From Limivivens faecihominis (lineage in GTDB: Bacteria; Bacillota; Clostridia; Lachnospirales; Lachnospiraceae), in the NCBI RefSeq assembly GCF_020686945.1, contig NZ_JAJEPR010000002.1:1-64000 (forward strand): DNA of 64,000 nt, given 5' to 3'. Each line of letters begins with the position of its first letter. Within the stretch, counting starts at the first letter, position 1. Below, one piece after another: positions 1 through 8,538 of the stretch. The notes beneath the pieces were generated by a model. It ran no database searches. It worked only from the letters and a program-made list of their open reading frames with translations, and was not told the origin of the DNA. The position numbers and the translations under genes were made by a program.

Positions 1-42
1 ATGTTCGTTTTGCACCGACCGAAGCGGAGCGTAGACAGCAGC

Positions 43-59
43 GATTTACGCAGTAAATC
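43..59. repeat. Perfect short palindrome upstream of recA
   Basis: GATTTAC-GCA-GTAAATC is a perfect 7-bp inverted repeat with a 3-nt loop, inside the 132 bases before recA. No T-run follows, so it is not a plain terminator. It may be part of an interspersed repeat or an operator; the sequence does not decide. The rest of 1-132 shows only the recA ribosome site (AAAGGAGAAG near 121). Confidence 0.5.
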
Positions 60-132
60 AGCGGATTTCGAATGTTTGCAGAATTGCTATAGACAAACGT
101 TCGCGTGAGATAGATCTGTAAAGGAGAAGAAA

Positions 133-1239
133 ATGGCACAACAGGATGAGAAAGCATTAAACAGAGAAGAGAAGTTAAAAGCACTGGAAGCCGCCATCGT
201 GAAACTGGAGAAGGATTACGGTAAGGGCGCAGTGATGAAGCTGGGTGACGGAGCCAGCATGAACGTGGAGACCGTTCCGACGGGTTCCTTAAGCCTTGAT
301 ATTGCATTGGGACTGGGCGGTATCCCCAAAGGCCGTGTGATCGAGATCTACGGACCGGAGTCCAGTGGTAAGACTACCGTAGCTCTTCATATGGTAGCAG
401 AAGTTCAGAAGAGAGGCGGTATCGCAGGCTTCATCGACGCGGAGCATGCACTGGATCCCGTCTATGCGAAGAACATCGGTGTTGATATTGACAACCTCTA
501 TATCTCTCAGCCGGACAACGGTGAGCAGGGCCTCGAGATTGCAGAGACCATGGTCCGTTCCGGCGCTGTGGATATCATCATCGTGGACTCTGTAGCGGCT
601 CTGGTGCCGAAGGCAGAGATCGAGGGCGATATGGGAGACAGCCATGTGGGTCTTCAGGCGAGACTGATGTCTCAGGCTTTGAGAAAGCTGACCGGTATCA
701 TCAGCAAGTCCAACTGTACGGTGATTTTCATCAACCAGCTTCGTGAGAAGGTGGGCGTGATGTTCGGAAATCCGGAGACCACCACCGGCGGCCGAGCACT
801 GAAATTCTATTCCTCCATCCGTCTGGATGTACGCCGGATCGAGTCCCTGAAGCAGGGAGGCGAGGTAGTCGGAAACCGTACCCGTGTCCGTGTGGTGAAG
901 AATAAGATTGCTCCGCCCTTCAAAGAAGCAGAGTTCGATATCATGTTCGGTAAGGGAATCTCCCGGGAGGGTGATATCCTGGATCTGGCGGCAAACTTAG
1001 GGATTGTCAATAAGAGCGGTGCCTGGTATGCTTACAACGATGCCAAGATCGGTCAGGGCCGTGAGAACGCCAAGCTTTACTTGAAAGAGCATCCCGATGT
1101 GATGGCAGAAATCGAGACTGCTGTCCGCGAGCATTATGGCCTCCAGGGCGATGTAGTGGAGATTCCGGGGGCAGCCCCGGCGGAGGAAAGCAGCGAGGAA
1201 GCTCCGGAGAACTTCTTTGACGGAGAGACAGAAGAATGA
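133..1239 (+). CDS. recA: Recombinase RecA
   Basis: RecA forms ATP-dependent filaments on single-stranded DNA, catalyses strand exchange and triggers LexA self-cleavage in the SOS response. The 368-aa protein has the usual length and domain order: N-terminal helix, Walker A GPESSGKTT at residues 74-82, Walker B in VDIIIVDS near 146-153, the MSQALRKL segment and the L2 region near FINQLREKVG, ending in an acidic tail (FFDGETEE). The ATG at 133 follows AAAGGAGAAG at 121-130. The stop overlaps the start of recX by four bases (ATGA), so the two are translationally coupled. Identification is certain; no unambiguous LexA box is visible upstream. Confidence 0.99.
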   Translation: MAQQDEKALNREEKLKALEAAIVKLEKDYGKGAVMKLGDGASMNVETVPTGSLSLDIALGLGGIPKGRVIEIYGPESSGKTTVALHMVAEVQKRGGIAGFIDAEHALDPVYAKNIGVDIDNLYISQPDNGEQGLEIAETMVRSGAVDIIIVDSVAALVPKAEIEGDMGDSHVGLQARLMSQALRKLTGIISKSNCTVIFINQLREKVGVMFGNPETTTGGRALKFYSSIRLDVRRIESLKQGGEVVGNRTRVRVVKNKIAPPFKEAEFDIMFGKGISREGDILDLAANLGIVNKSGAWYAYNDAKIGQGRENAKLYLKEHPDVMAEIETAVREHYGLQGDVVEIPGAAPAEESSEEAPENFFDGETEE

Positions 1240-1859
1240 TTGTGACCGAAATCGAGAACTGCGGAAGCGGAAAACGAAAGGTCTATCTGGACGGACAGCC
1301 CGCCTTTGTGCTTTACAGAGGTGAGCTGTCCGGCTGTCATATAGAGAAAGACCAGGAGCTTCCGGAGGCGGTCTACCGTGAGATCATGGATGAGATTCTC
1401 TGGAAACGCATCCGCATGCGCTGTCTTTATCTTTTAAAGAGTATGGATCGGACGGAATACCAGCTTCGGACGAAGCTGAAGCAGAATTTCTATCCCGAGG
1501 AACTCATCGATCGGGTCATTCTCTGGCTTGAGAATCTCCACTATCTCGACGATGTCCGCTATGCGGAGAGCTATATCAGGACCCACGGGGAGAGTCTGAG
1601 CACGCTGCAGTTAAAGCAGAAGCTGACCCAGCGAGGGGTTCCCCGGGATGTGATCCAGGAAGCCCTTGAAAACCAGGAGGGACCGGACGAGGAGGAACTC
1701 ATCCGCAAGTGGGTGAAGAAGAAAAAAACAGACCCCTCAGATTGCACTCCGGCCGAAAAACAGAAGCTTTACGCCTTCCTGATGCGGAAGGGATTTTCCT
1801 CCTCAGGCGTGCGAAAAGTCCTTCAAAGCGGCAGTGAAATGCAGAATGAATACTCTTGA
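1236..1859 (+). CDS. recX: Regulatory protein RecX
   Basis: RecX binds RecA filaments and limits their extension. The 207-aa protein has the helical repeat pattern of the family: the YLLKSMDRTEYQLRTKLKQ segment, then LIDRVILWLENLHYLDDVRYAESYI, then QLKQKLTQRGVPRDVIQ. It is longer than minimal RecX proteins because of an N-terminal extension of about 60 residues, as is common in Firmicutes. Start ATG 1236 overlaps the recA stop. The recX stop codon lies inside the -35 region of the rny promoter. Confidence 0.93.
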   Translation: MIVTEIENCGSGKRKVYLDGQPAFVLYRGELSGCHIEKDQELPEAVYREIMDEILWKRIRMRCLYLLKSMDRTEYQLRTKLKQNFYPEELIDRVILWLENLHYLDDVRYAESYIRTHGESLSTLQLKQKLTQRGVPRDVIQEALENQEGPDEEELIRKWVKKKKTDPSDCTPAEKQKLYAFLMRKGFSSSGVRKVLQSGSEMQNEYS

Positions 1860-1884
1860 CAATTTGCACAAAACAGTATACAAT
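1856..1884 (+). promoter_or_regulatory. Sigma-A promoter for rny
   Basis: TTGACA at 1856-1861 and TACAAT at 1879-1884 are separated by 17 bp. The -35 box overlaps the recX stop codon, so rny can be expressed independently of recA-recX. Confidence 0.8.
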
Positions 1885-1931
1885 TTATGTGTTGTATTTG
1901 TACAATGAAAATTTAATAAGGAGGTGCTCCT

Positions 1932-3488
1932 GTGCCAGGTGCAGTAATAGCGGTTATAGCTGTGCTCATCACTCTTGTGGTAGCTGTTCCTATTACCTAC
2001 TTTGTCTCCATTTCCAATCACAAGAAGACGGTGGAAGCCAAGATCGGAAGTGCGGAAGAGAGAGCTAGGAAAATAATAGATGACGCTCTGAAAACTGCCG
2101 AGACAAAGAAGCGCGAAGCATTACTCGAAGTAAAGGAAGAGTCTTTAAAGACGAAAAACGATCTCGAGAAAGAAACCCGGGAGAGAAGATCCGAACTTCA
2201 GAGGTATGAGAAGCGTGTTCTTTCCAAAGAAGAAACAGTGGACAAGAAAGCAGATGCCATCGAGAAGCGGGAAGCAGGTTTAACAGCCAAAGAAGAAGAA
2301 CTGCGTAAGAAGAGCAGCGAGATTGAGCGGCTTAGTGAAGAACGTGTGCAGGAACTGGAACGAATCTCCGGTCTGACCTCCGAACAAGCAAAAGAGTATC
2401 TTTTAAAAACTGTTGAAGACGAAGTCAAGCATGACACGGCGAAGCTCTATAAAGAGCTGGAAGCCAGAGCAAAGGAAGACGCAGGCAAGAAAGCAAAGGA
2501 ATATGTGGTCAATGCCATTCAGAAATGTGCGGCTGATCATGTATCCGAGACGACAATCTCTGTGGTACAGCTTCCCAATGATGAGATGAAAGGTCGTATC
2601 ATCGGTCGCGAGGGAAGAAATATCCGTACCCTTGAGACCATGACCGGTGTGGATCTCATTATCGACGATACACCGGAAGCCGTCATTCTTTCCAGCTTCG
2701 ATCCCATCCGCAGAGAGGTTGCAAGAATCGCTCTGGAGAAGCTCATTGTGGACGGACGTATTCATCCGGCCAGAATCGAGGAGATGGTGGAGAAAGCCCA
2801 GAAAGAAGTGGAGAACATGATCCGCGAGGAAGGAGAAGCCGCTACTCTCGAAGTCGGAGTACACGGTATCCATCCGGAACTTGTTCGTCTGCTGGGCCGC
2901 ATGAAGTTCCGTACCAGTTATGGTCAGAACGCGCTGAAGCATTCCATTGAGGTTGCTCAGCTGTCAGGTCTTCTGGCAGGAGAGATCGGCGTAGATGTTC
3001 GTCTTGCGAAACGTGCAGGTCTTCTGCATGATATCGGTAAGTCCATCGACCATGAAATGGAAGGCTCCCATATTCAGATCGGTGCTGATCTTTGTAAGAA
3101 GTATAAAGAGTCCAGAGTGGTTATCAACGCAGTGGAAGCTCATCACGGCGATGTAGAACCGGAATCTCTGATTGCCTGCATCGTACAGGCTGCAGATACC
3201 ATTTCTGCCGCCCGTCCGGGTGCCAGAAGAGAGACTCTGGAGACTTATACCAATCGATTAAAACAGTTAGAGGATATTACAAACTCCTTCAAGGGAGTAG
3301 ACAAATCTTTTGCTATTCAGGCAGGTAGAGAGATTCGGATCATGGTTGTGCCCGAACAGGTCAGCGATGCCGATATGGTATTGCTTGCCCGCGATATTTC
3401 CAAACAGATCGAAGCTGAGCTGGAATATCCGGGACAGATCAAGGTCAGTGTTATTCGTGAATCCCGCGTGGTAGATTACGCAAAATAA
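1932..3488 (+). CDS. rny: Ribonuclease Y
   Basis: RNase Y is the membrane-anchored endoribonuclease that initiates much mRNA decay in Firmicutes. The 518-aa protein has an N-terminal membrane segment (residues about 4-25), a long charged coiled coil (about 40-190), a KH RNA-binding domain with IIGREGRNIR near 222-231, and an HD metal-dependent hydrolase domain with LLHDIGK near residue 363. Translation starts at GTG 1932, preceded by AAGGAGGTGC at 1918-1927. It has its own promoter and a strong terminator, so it is monocistronic. Confidence 0.98.
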   Translation: MPGAVIAVIAVLITLVVAVPITYFVSISNHKKTVEAKIGSAEERARKIIDDALKTAETKKREALLEVKEESLKTKNDLEKETRERRSELQRYEKRVLSKEETVDKKADAIEKREAGLTAKEEELRKKSSEIERLSEERVQELERISGLTSEQAKEYLLKTVEDEVKHDTAKLYKELEARAKEDAGKKAKEYVVNAIQKCAADHVSETTISVVQLPNDEMKGRIIGREGRNIRTLETMTGVDLIIDDTPEAVILSSFDPIRREVARIALEKLIVDGRIHPARIEEMVEKAQKEVENMIREEGEAATLEVGVHGIHPELVRLLGRMKFRTSYGQNALKHSIEVAQLSGLLAGEIGVDVRLAKRAGLLHDIGKSIDHEMEGSHIQIGADLCKKYKESRVVINAVEAHHGDVEPESLIACIVQAADTISAARPGARRETLETYTNRLKQLEDITNSFKGVDKSFAIQAGREIRIMVVPEQVSDADMVLLARDISKQIEAELEYPGQIKVSVIRESRVVDYAK

Positions 3489-3498
3489 AAGATTTTAT

Positions 3499-3531
3499 AA
3501 GGCAGTGGATGAAAAGTCCGCTGCCTTTTTT
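3499..3531 (+). terminator. Intrinsic terminator after rny
   Basis: GGCAGTGGA (3501-3509) pairs with TCCGCTGCC (about 3517-3525) with one G-T pair, followed by a run of T. Confidence 0.85.
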
Positions 3532-3589
3532 CATGGAAAAAGCCGGCGGCGCATAGAGATAGACAGGACTTTTTTGAAAAGGTGAGTTT

Positions 3590-4159
3590 ATGAACAGGAT
3601 GCGCTACCCGGAGGAGAAGCTGACACTGCGTTTCACTCTTGCCTTTCTGCTGGGCTTTTTTGCAGCCCTTCTGGTGAGCTGGTGCGGGAGAGAGTATTAT
3701 CTTCAGAAGGCTGGCCTCATCAGCGATTTTTATCTGCGGCGGCTGAAATACAAAAATCTGGAGGGAAGACGGCTTTTCGGTTCCTTTCTGGGGAAACGGA
3801 TGAAGTGGGCGGCGCTTTTTCCGGGGATCCTTCTTCTGGGGGCGGCGGAGCCTGTTATGCTCCTGGCGGGCGGCTGGCTTGGGTTTGCCTTCGGTGTGGT
3901 TGTGAGTCTTTCCGTGCTGAAATTCGGCTTTTTCGGCCTCGGAGTGGGGCTTCTTCTCACGATTCCCCAGGGGCTTTTCTATGTGGCCGGGGCTCTTGTC
4001 ATGTTTCAGGGTCTGGCGGACTGGAAGTGGAATTTTGCTAACTGGCTGGCTTTTCCGGGGAGAAAGCTTATGACCGGGACGGTTTTTTTCTTTTTGGGTA
4101 TTTTGACGGAAAGCTTTGTGAGTCTCTGGAATCTCCGGCTTCTTTTTTATCTGATTTGA
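3590..4159 (+). CDS. spoIIM: SpoIIM-like sporulation membrane protein
   Basis: This 189-aa protein is almost entirely hydrophobic, with about five membrane segments (residues about 14-31, 70-90, 92-115, 117-140 and 160-180). The order of segments, the IPQGLFYVAG motif before the third loop and the acidic residue in LGILTESFV resemble stage II sporulation protein M. SpoIIM acts with SpoIID and SpoIIP in septal peptidoglycan remodelling during engulfment. Its position directly before xerD also fits: spoIIM lies close to xerD in Bacillus. The ribosome site is AAAAGGTGAG before ATG 3590. The assignment rests on pattern and context, so an unrelated membrane protein is not excluded. Confidence 0.7.
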   Translation: MNRMRYPEEKLTLRFTLAFLLGFFAALLVSWCGREYYLQKAGLISDFYLRRLKYKNLEGRRLFGSFLGKRMKWAALFPGILLLGAAEPVMLLAGGWLGFAFGVVVSLSVLKFGFFGLGVGLLLTIPQGLFYVAGALVMFQGLADWKWNFANWLAFPGRKLMTGTVFFFLGILTESFVSLWNLRLLFYLI

Positions 4160-4248
4160 AAGAAAAACGCAAGATTTAGTTCAGAAAATCTTAAGAAAAA
4201 CGATATCTGGTGGTTCGAAGGAGAAAACCATTTTTGTAGAAACTGCCA

Positions 4249-4277
4249 TTGGAATTTTGACAGAAATCGACTATAAT
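4249..4277 (+). promoter_or_regulatory. Probable promoter for xerD
   Basis: TTGGAA at 4249-4254 and a consensus TATAAT at 4272-4277 with 17-bp spacing. A TTGACA at 4257-4262 is only 9 bp from the -10 box and cannot serve as its -35. Confidence 0.65.
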
Positions 4278-4311
4278 TAACGTCTGAGAAAGAAGCGGAG
4301 GCATAAATTTT

Positions 4312-5196
4312 ATGGAGAGACTGATTCCTGGATTCATGACTTATCTGATGCAGGTAAAAAATGCGTCAAAAAGTACCATGAGTTCTTATGAAAGAGATTT
4401 GAAAAGACTGGCTGCTTTTCTGGATGCAAAGGGCGTTCATACACCGGAGGATGTGACAGCCACCTCTTTAAATTCCTATATTCTTTTTCTGGAACGGGAA
4501 GGTTTTTCCACAGCCACGGTTTCCAGAAATGTGGCTTCTATGAAGTCTTTTTTTCATTATGTTTGTGACAGTAACCGGAGGCTTAACGATCCCACTAGCC
4601 AGATCCGTGCACCTCATATCGACCGGAAGGCTCCGGAGATCCTTTCTGTGGAGGAGGTTGAAAGCCTTCTGGAGCAGCCGGACCCGGGGACAGCGAAAGG
4701 AATCCGCGACAAGGCCATGCTGGAGCTTCTCTATGCCACGGGAATGCGGGTGACGGAGCTCATCACCCTGAAGGTGACGGATCTGAACCAGCGCCTCTCC
4801 TATGTGATCTGCAGGGATGGAGAGAAGGAACGCGTGATTCCCTACGGGCCCAAGGCCCAGGCGGCTCTCGAAACCTATCTTAAGGATGCCCGGGAGGAAC
4901 TTTTAAAAGGGACGATAAGCGACCTTCTCTTTGTGAACTGTTCGGGAAATCTCATGAGCCGTCAGGGCTTCTGGAAGCTCATCAAGCAGTACGCGGCAAA
5001 GGCCGGCATTGAGACGGATATCACGCCGCACACGATCCGCCATTCTTTTGCGGCCCATCTGGTGCAGAACGGGGCAGACCTGAAAGCAGTCCAGGAGATG
5101 ATGGGGCATGCGGATATCGCCACGACCCAGACTTATTTGAATCTCAGCGTGAACCATGTGAAAAATGTATATGCGAAAGCCCATCCCAGAGGATGA
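4312..5196 (+). CDS. xerD: Site-specific tyrosine recombinase XerD
   Basis: XerD works with XerC at dif to resolve chromosome dimers. The 294-aa protein has the N-terminal SAM-like core-binding domain (about 1-90) and the C-terminal catalytic domain. Visible catalytic residues are the Arg in YATGMRVTEL (about 146), the H-x-x-R in TPHTIRHSF (about 240-245), the His in MMGHADI and the nucleophilic Tyr in TQTYLNL (about 275). Full length with no integrase-type extension and no adjacent phage genes, so it is the housekeeping enzyme. A XerC or CodV-type paralogue cannot be fully excluded. Confidence 0.92.
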   Translation: MERLIPGFMTYLMQVKNASKSTMSSYERDLKRLAAFLDAKGVHTPEDVTATSLNSYILFLEREGFSTATVSRNVASMKSFFHYVCDSNRRLNDPTSQIRAPHIDRKAPEILSVEEVESLLEQPDPGTAKGIRDKAMLELLYATGMRVTELITLKVTDLNQRLSYVICRDGEKERVIPYGPKAQAALETYLKDAREELLKGTISDLLFVNCSGNLMSRQGFWKLIKQYAAKAGIETDITPHTIRHSFAAHLVQNGADLKAVQEMMGHADIATTQTYLNLSVNHVKNVYAKAHPRG

Positions 5197-5198
5197 AA

Positions 5199-5245
5199 AA
5201 AGACGAATCCGGCCGGAGATAAAATCCGTGGATTCGTCTTTTTTA
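5199..5245. terminator. Bidirectional terminator between convergent genes
   Basis: AGACGAATCC (5201-5210) pairs perfectly with GGATTCGTCT (5230-5239), flanked by A and T runs, with a smaller inner stem. It serves xerD on the plus strand and the precorrin-2 dehydrogenase gene on the minus strand, whose stop codon is at 5243-5245. Confidence 0.85.
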
Positions 5246-5716
5246 CTGTTCTGGCTGGTTTAAAAGCTCCCGTATCCGGTCGGAAGTCTCCCGGGCCGCT
5301 TTGTGGTTGTTTCCGCTGGCGGTGATTCCTACTACGAGATTGTCTTTCCGGACAATGCCGGGAAAATAGAAATCGCATTTGTTCTTATCGCTGCAGACGT
5401 TGACGGTGATTCCCATGCATTTGCAGACGCTGTAAATATCCTCGTTGGTCTGATGATCGTTCGTGGCGGCGATGACCAGATCAGCATCGTAGATGTCCTC
5501 TCTCTGGTACTGTTTTTTCAGGATCAGGATCTTTCCCTGAGACTGGAGTTCCAGAAGCTCCGGATTGACTTCGGGAGCGATGACGGTCAGATTTTCGGTG
5601 AAATCCACCAGTGTGCGGATCCGGCGTTTGGCGATGGTGCCTGCGCCCACGACGACGACTTTTTTATGAGAAATGTCCACAAACATGGGAAAATAGGGTC
5701 TGGCTTCATCTGTCAT
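5243..5716 (-). CDS. Precorrin-2 dehydrogenase (SirC/Met8 N-terminal type)
   Basis: Oxidises precorrin-2 to sirohydrochlorin with NAD, on the route to siroheme or cobamides. The 157-aa protein has an N-terminal Rossmann motif (VVVVGAGTIAKRRI, residues about 19-32), the conserved DLVIAATND stretch and the NVCSDKNKCDFYFPGIVRK block with the catalytic-type Asp region. It lacks the C-terminal dimerisation and methyltransferase domains of CysG, so it is the short single-domain form. Start ATG 5716 is preceded by AAAGGAGG on the minus strand. No other tetrapyrrole gene is adjacent. Confidence 0.88.
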   Translation of the reverse strand: MTDEARPYFPMFVDISHKKVVVVGAGTIAKRRIRTLVDFTENLTVIAPEVNPELLELQSQGKILILKKQYQREDIYDADLVIAATNDHQTNEDIYSVCKCMGITVNVCSDKNKCDFYFPGIVRKDNLVVGITASGNNHKAARETSDRIRELLNQPEQ

Positions 5717-5883
5717 AAATGTTATTCCTCCTTTGAGCCTGTGCTCGTCTGTACGGACGGATTCTTTTATCTTATCACATTATGGAAGAAAAGGACAGAA
5801 AAATTAAAAAAAGGATTCAAAAATGACGAAAGAACTGGTATGATAGGATTGGGAAAAGATATATCAAATCAGGGAGAGAGAAT

Positions 5884-6816
5884 ATGACCAGAAAAAAACG
5901 AACAGATAAAATTTTTTTCCGATATTATGAGATCCCCAGAGACAGCTATGTGCTGGCTCTTTTCGGGGAAGAGTGGAACCGGAAATATGGTTCGGAAGGA
6001 GAAAGCCTTCATTTCCATAACCATCTGGAGGTGGGTTACTGTTATAAAGGGGAGGGTGTCATCAAGCTGGAGAACGGAGATTATCCCTATTTTCCCCAGA
6101 CCTTTACGATGATCCCGAAAAACTGCCCTCACTCGACCTTTGGAGATCAGGGCGGGATCAATTCTTGGGAATTTCTTTTTATTGATGTGGAGCGCTTTCT
6201 GACGGATCTTTATCCGGGACGAAGCCGCCTGGCAGAGGAGATCAGCAGGAGAATCAACAGTGGCGCAAGATTTCTGACCCATGGAAAAAATCCGGCTCTC
6301 GGTGATCTCGTTCAGGAGATTTTCCGAGAGATGAAGGAGAAGAGCGAATTTTATCAGGAGAGCGTAAAAGGCTATCTTCTGGCTTTCCTTATGGAAGCGG
6401 CCCGGCTGAACGATGAGGATTCTCTGCTTCCCGGAGAGGAATTGCCAGTCGTCGGAAAACAGATCTGGAAGGAAGAGATCACCCAGGTGGAAGCGGCGCT
6501 CCGTTATGTGGAGGAACATTATGCAGAACAGCTTCGGGTGGGGGATCTGGCGGCGGTCTGCGGCCTCAGCGAGACGCATTTTCGCAGATTTTTCTTGAAA
6601 AACATGCAGCTGACTCCCATGGAATATGTCAATAAAGTACGAATCCGGGAGGCCTGCCGCCTGATGAACGGAACAGCCTCATCCCTGGAGGAGATTGCCA
6701 TGAAGACCGGCTTTGTTTCCATGTCCACATTTAACAGAAACTTTACCCGTTTTCTGGGCACTTCGCCACATGTCTGGCGAAAAAGCAAGGGGAGAGAACG
6801 CAGCATCCTCTTTTAA
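5884..6816 (+). CDS. AraC family transcriptional regulator
   Basis: The 310-aa protein has an N-terminal cupin-like sensory domain (about 1-160, with HFHNHLEVGY and a PYFPQ segment) and a C-terminal double helix-turn-helix domain (about 205-305: VGDLAAVCGLSETHFRRFF, then LEEIAMKTGFVSMSTFNRNF). This is the architecture of sugar-responsive activators. It lies directly upstream of and in the same direction as a sugar ABC transporter and beta-galactosidase, from which it is separated by a terminator. The inference is that it senses a galactoside or related glycan and activates those genes. Ribosome site GGGAGAGAG before ATG 5884. Confidence 0.92.
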   Translation: MTRKKRTDKIFFRYYEIPRDSYVLALFGEEWNRKYGSEGESLHFHNHLEVGYCYKGEGVIKLENGDYPYFPQTFTMIPKNCPHSTFGDQGGINSWEFLFIDVERFLTDLYPGRSRLAEEISRRINSGARFLTHGKNPALGDLVQEIFREMKEKSEFYQESVKGYLLAFLMEAARLNDEDSLLPGEELPVVGKQIWKEEITQVEAALRYVEEHYAEQLRVGDLAAVCGLSETHFRRFFLKNMQLTPMEYVNKVRIREACRLMNGTASSLEEIAMKTGFVSMSTFNRNFTRFLGTSPHVWRKSKGRERSILF

Positions 6817-6874
6817 AAGAGTTTTACTGGAAAAAATATGGCAAAAAGCCTGCGTTTTCGACATTTCTTTGGGC

Positions 6875-6915
6875 AAAAAGCTCTCCTGTAAGAAAAACAG
6901 GAGGGCTTTTTATTA
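6875..6915 (+). terminator. Terminator after the AraC regulator gene
   Basis: AGCTCTCCTGT (6879-6889) pairs with ACAGGAGGGCT (6897-6907) followed by TTTTT. It isolates the regulator from the transport operon. Confidence 0.85.
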
Positions 6916-7027
6916 TGCATAATATCTAAAACAAAGGGATTAAAAATGAAAAAAAGATAAAAAATGAATTGTTTTTGGTCGAAAATGCTTCCCATAGAAA
7001 AAAGATATAGAGTAAAATAGTCACATA

Positions 7028-7103
7028 TTCACCAGAAAGAAGGATTCAAAATTATACAAAATGTTCAATAACTTTGAATCGAAAAAAGTTGAGAACTGGT
7101 GAA
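7028..7103 (+). promoter_or_regulatory. Nested inverted repeats ahead of the sugar operon
   Basis: Two perfect 8-bp inverted repeats are nested: TTCACCAG (7028-7035) with CTGGTGAA (7096-7103), and GATTCAAA (7043-7050) with TTTGAATC (7073-7080). They may form an extended hairpin in the leader or be paired operator half-sites. The gap 6817-7135 otherwise holds the AraC terminator, AT-rich DNA and a weak -10 candidate TAAAAT at 7013-7018 with TTCCCA at 6989-6994. Confidence 0.55.
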
Positions 7104-7135
7104 AATGTACAAAAAATTAAAGGAGGATGTGTAGT

Positions 7136-8422
7136 ATGAAACTGAAAAAGGCAATGGCATGTATGCTGGCAGGCGCAATGGTACTTTCTATGGGGGCTGT
7201 TCTTCCGGCGGCTGCAAGCGAGGATGACAACACACTGACCGTATGGACTTGGGATCCGAACTTTAACATCTATGCAATCAACAAAGCAGCAGAAATCTAT
7301 GCAAAAGACCATGAGGGCTTTAAAGTAGAGGTTACAGAGATCAAATCCGATGCGATCGAGGCAAAGATCACCACAGCAGTGAATGCAGGTGACCTGAGTA
7401 CTCTTCCGGACATCTTCCTGATGCAGGATAACTCCTTCCAGAAATATGCAACGTTCTACCCGGACGTTTTCACCGATCTGACCGATTCCGGAATCGATTT
7501 CTCTCAGTTCTCTGAGGCAAAGGTTGCTTATTCCACACTGGATGGCGTAAATTACGGTGTTCCGTTTGACAATGGTGCAGTTGTGAATGCAGTTCGTACA
7601 GATTTGATCGAGCAGGCTGGTTATACCGTAGATGATTTTACAGACATTACTTGGTCTGATTACATGGAAAAGGCAAAGGTGGTTCTTGAAAAGACCGGTC
7701 TTCCGATGCTGACCGCTCAGGCAGGTTCCCCGGATGTGATCATGATGATGCTTCAGTCCTGTGGAGCTTCCCTCTTTAACGAAGACGGAACAGGCAATAT
7801 TGCTGACAATGAGGTTCTGAAAAAATGTGTTGAGATCTATGCACAGATGGTTGCAGATGGTACTCTGGTAGAGGTTACCGACTGGGATCAGTATATTTCT
7901 TCTCTGAACAGCTCCACCGTAGCAAGCACCTTCAACGGATGCTGGATCCTGGCTTCCATTCAGGCAGCAGAGGATCAGTCCGGTAAATGGGCAATCACAA
8001 ATATGCCGAGACTGGATGATGTAGATAGCGCTACCAACTACTCCAACAACGGTGGTTCCTCCTGGGCAATCTCTTCCAACTGCGCAAAGACCGACCTGGC
8101 TGTTGATTTCCTGAATTCCACCTTTGCAGGCAGCACAGAGCTTTATGATGACATCATTTCCAAGGGCGCTCTGGCAACCTGGGCTCCGGCTGGAGAATCT
8201 GACGCATACAACGTACCGGTTGACTTCTACGGCGGCGATACGATCTATACTAAGATTGTTGATTTCGCAACCAAGACTCCGTCCAACACCACCGGCGCAT
8301 TCTACTATGACGCCCGTGATGCGGTAGGTATCGCACTTTCCAACATTACCCAGACTGGTGCAGATGTGGATTCTGAACTCCAGACCGCACAGGAAACTCT
8401 GGAATTCACCATGGGTGCTTAA
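7136..8422 (+). CDS. Sugar ABC transporter substrate-binding protein
   Basis: Extracellular solute-binding protein of the family 1 type (MalE-like) that delivers an oligosaccharide to the two permeases that follow. The 428-aa product has a signal peptide (MKLKKAMACMLAG, hydrophobic to about residue 25, then AAASEDD); no lipobox Cys is clear, which is unusual for a Gram-positive binding protein. The mature start LTVWTWDPNF and the GCWI/SSWAIS segments are typical. ATG 7136 is preferred over an in-frame ATG at 7127 that lies within the ribosome site AGGAGG (7121-7126). No ATPase gene is in the operon, so a shared MsmK/UgpC-like ATPase is probably encoded elsewhere. Confidence 0.92.
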   Translation: MKLKKAMACMLAGAMVLSMGAVLPAAASEDDNTLTVWTWDPNFNIYAINKAAEIYAKDHEGFKVEVTEIKSDAIEAKITTAVNAGDLSTLPDIFLMQDNSFQKYATFYPDVFTDLTDSGIDFSQFSEAKVAYSTLDGVNYGVPFDNGAVVNAVRTDLIEQAGYTVDDFTDITWSDYMEKAKVVLEKTGLPMLTAQAGSPDVIMMMLQSCGASLFNEDGTGNIADNEVLKKCVEIYAQMVADGTLVEVTDWDQYISSLNSSTVASTFNGCWILASIQAAEDQSGKWAITNMPRLDDVDSATNYSNNGGSSWAISSNCAKTDLAVDFLNSTFAGSTELYDDIISKGALATWAPAGESDAYNVPVDFYGGDTIYTKIVDFATKTPSNTTGAFYYDARDAVGIALSNITQTGADVDSELQTAQETLEFTMGA

Positions 8423-8460
8423 TGTTTCCGCTGAAAAAGAAACAGTAAGGTAAGATAAAT

Positions 8461-8513
8461 GGAAAAGGTCTGTGACTGTTGTTCAAGGCAGAACAGCAGG
8501 CAGACCTTTTTCC
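8461..8513 (+). terminator. Long intergenic hairpin after the binding-protein gene
   Basis: GGAAAAGGTCTG (8461-8472) pairs with CAGACCTTTTTCC (8501-8513) around an inner stem (CTGTTGTTC with GAACAGCAG). The T-run is inside the stem. It is probably a partial terminator or an mRNA-stabilising hairpin that keeps binding-protein expression above permease expression. Confidence 0.65.
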
Positions 8514-8538
8514 ATATAAAGAAGGGAAGGTATGCTTC

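Noticed and set aside
88..110. Possible LexA (SOS) box before recA
   Set aside because: The right half GTTCG is present, but the left half is AGAC instead of GAAC, so the Firmicute GAAC-N4-GTTC palindrome is not met.
4257..4277. TTGACA paired with TATAAT as the xerD promoter
   Set aside because: The boxes are only 9 bp apart; TTGGAA at 4249 gives the proper 17-bp spacing.
4312..5196. Phage or integrative-element integrase
   Set aside because: The length (294 aa), the SpoIIM-like neighbour and the absence of att repeats or phage genes fit chromosomal XerD.
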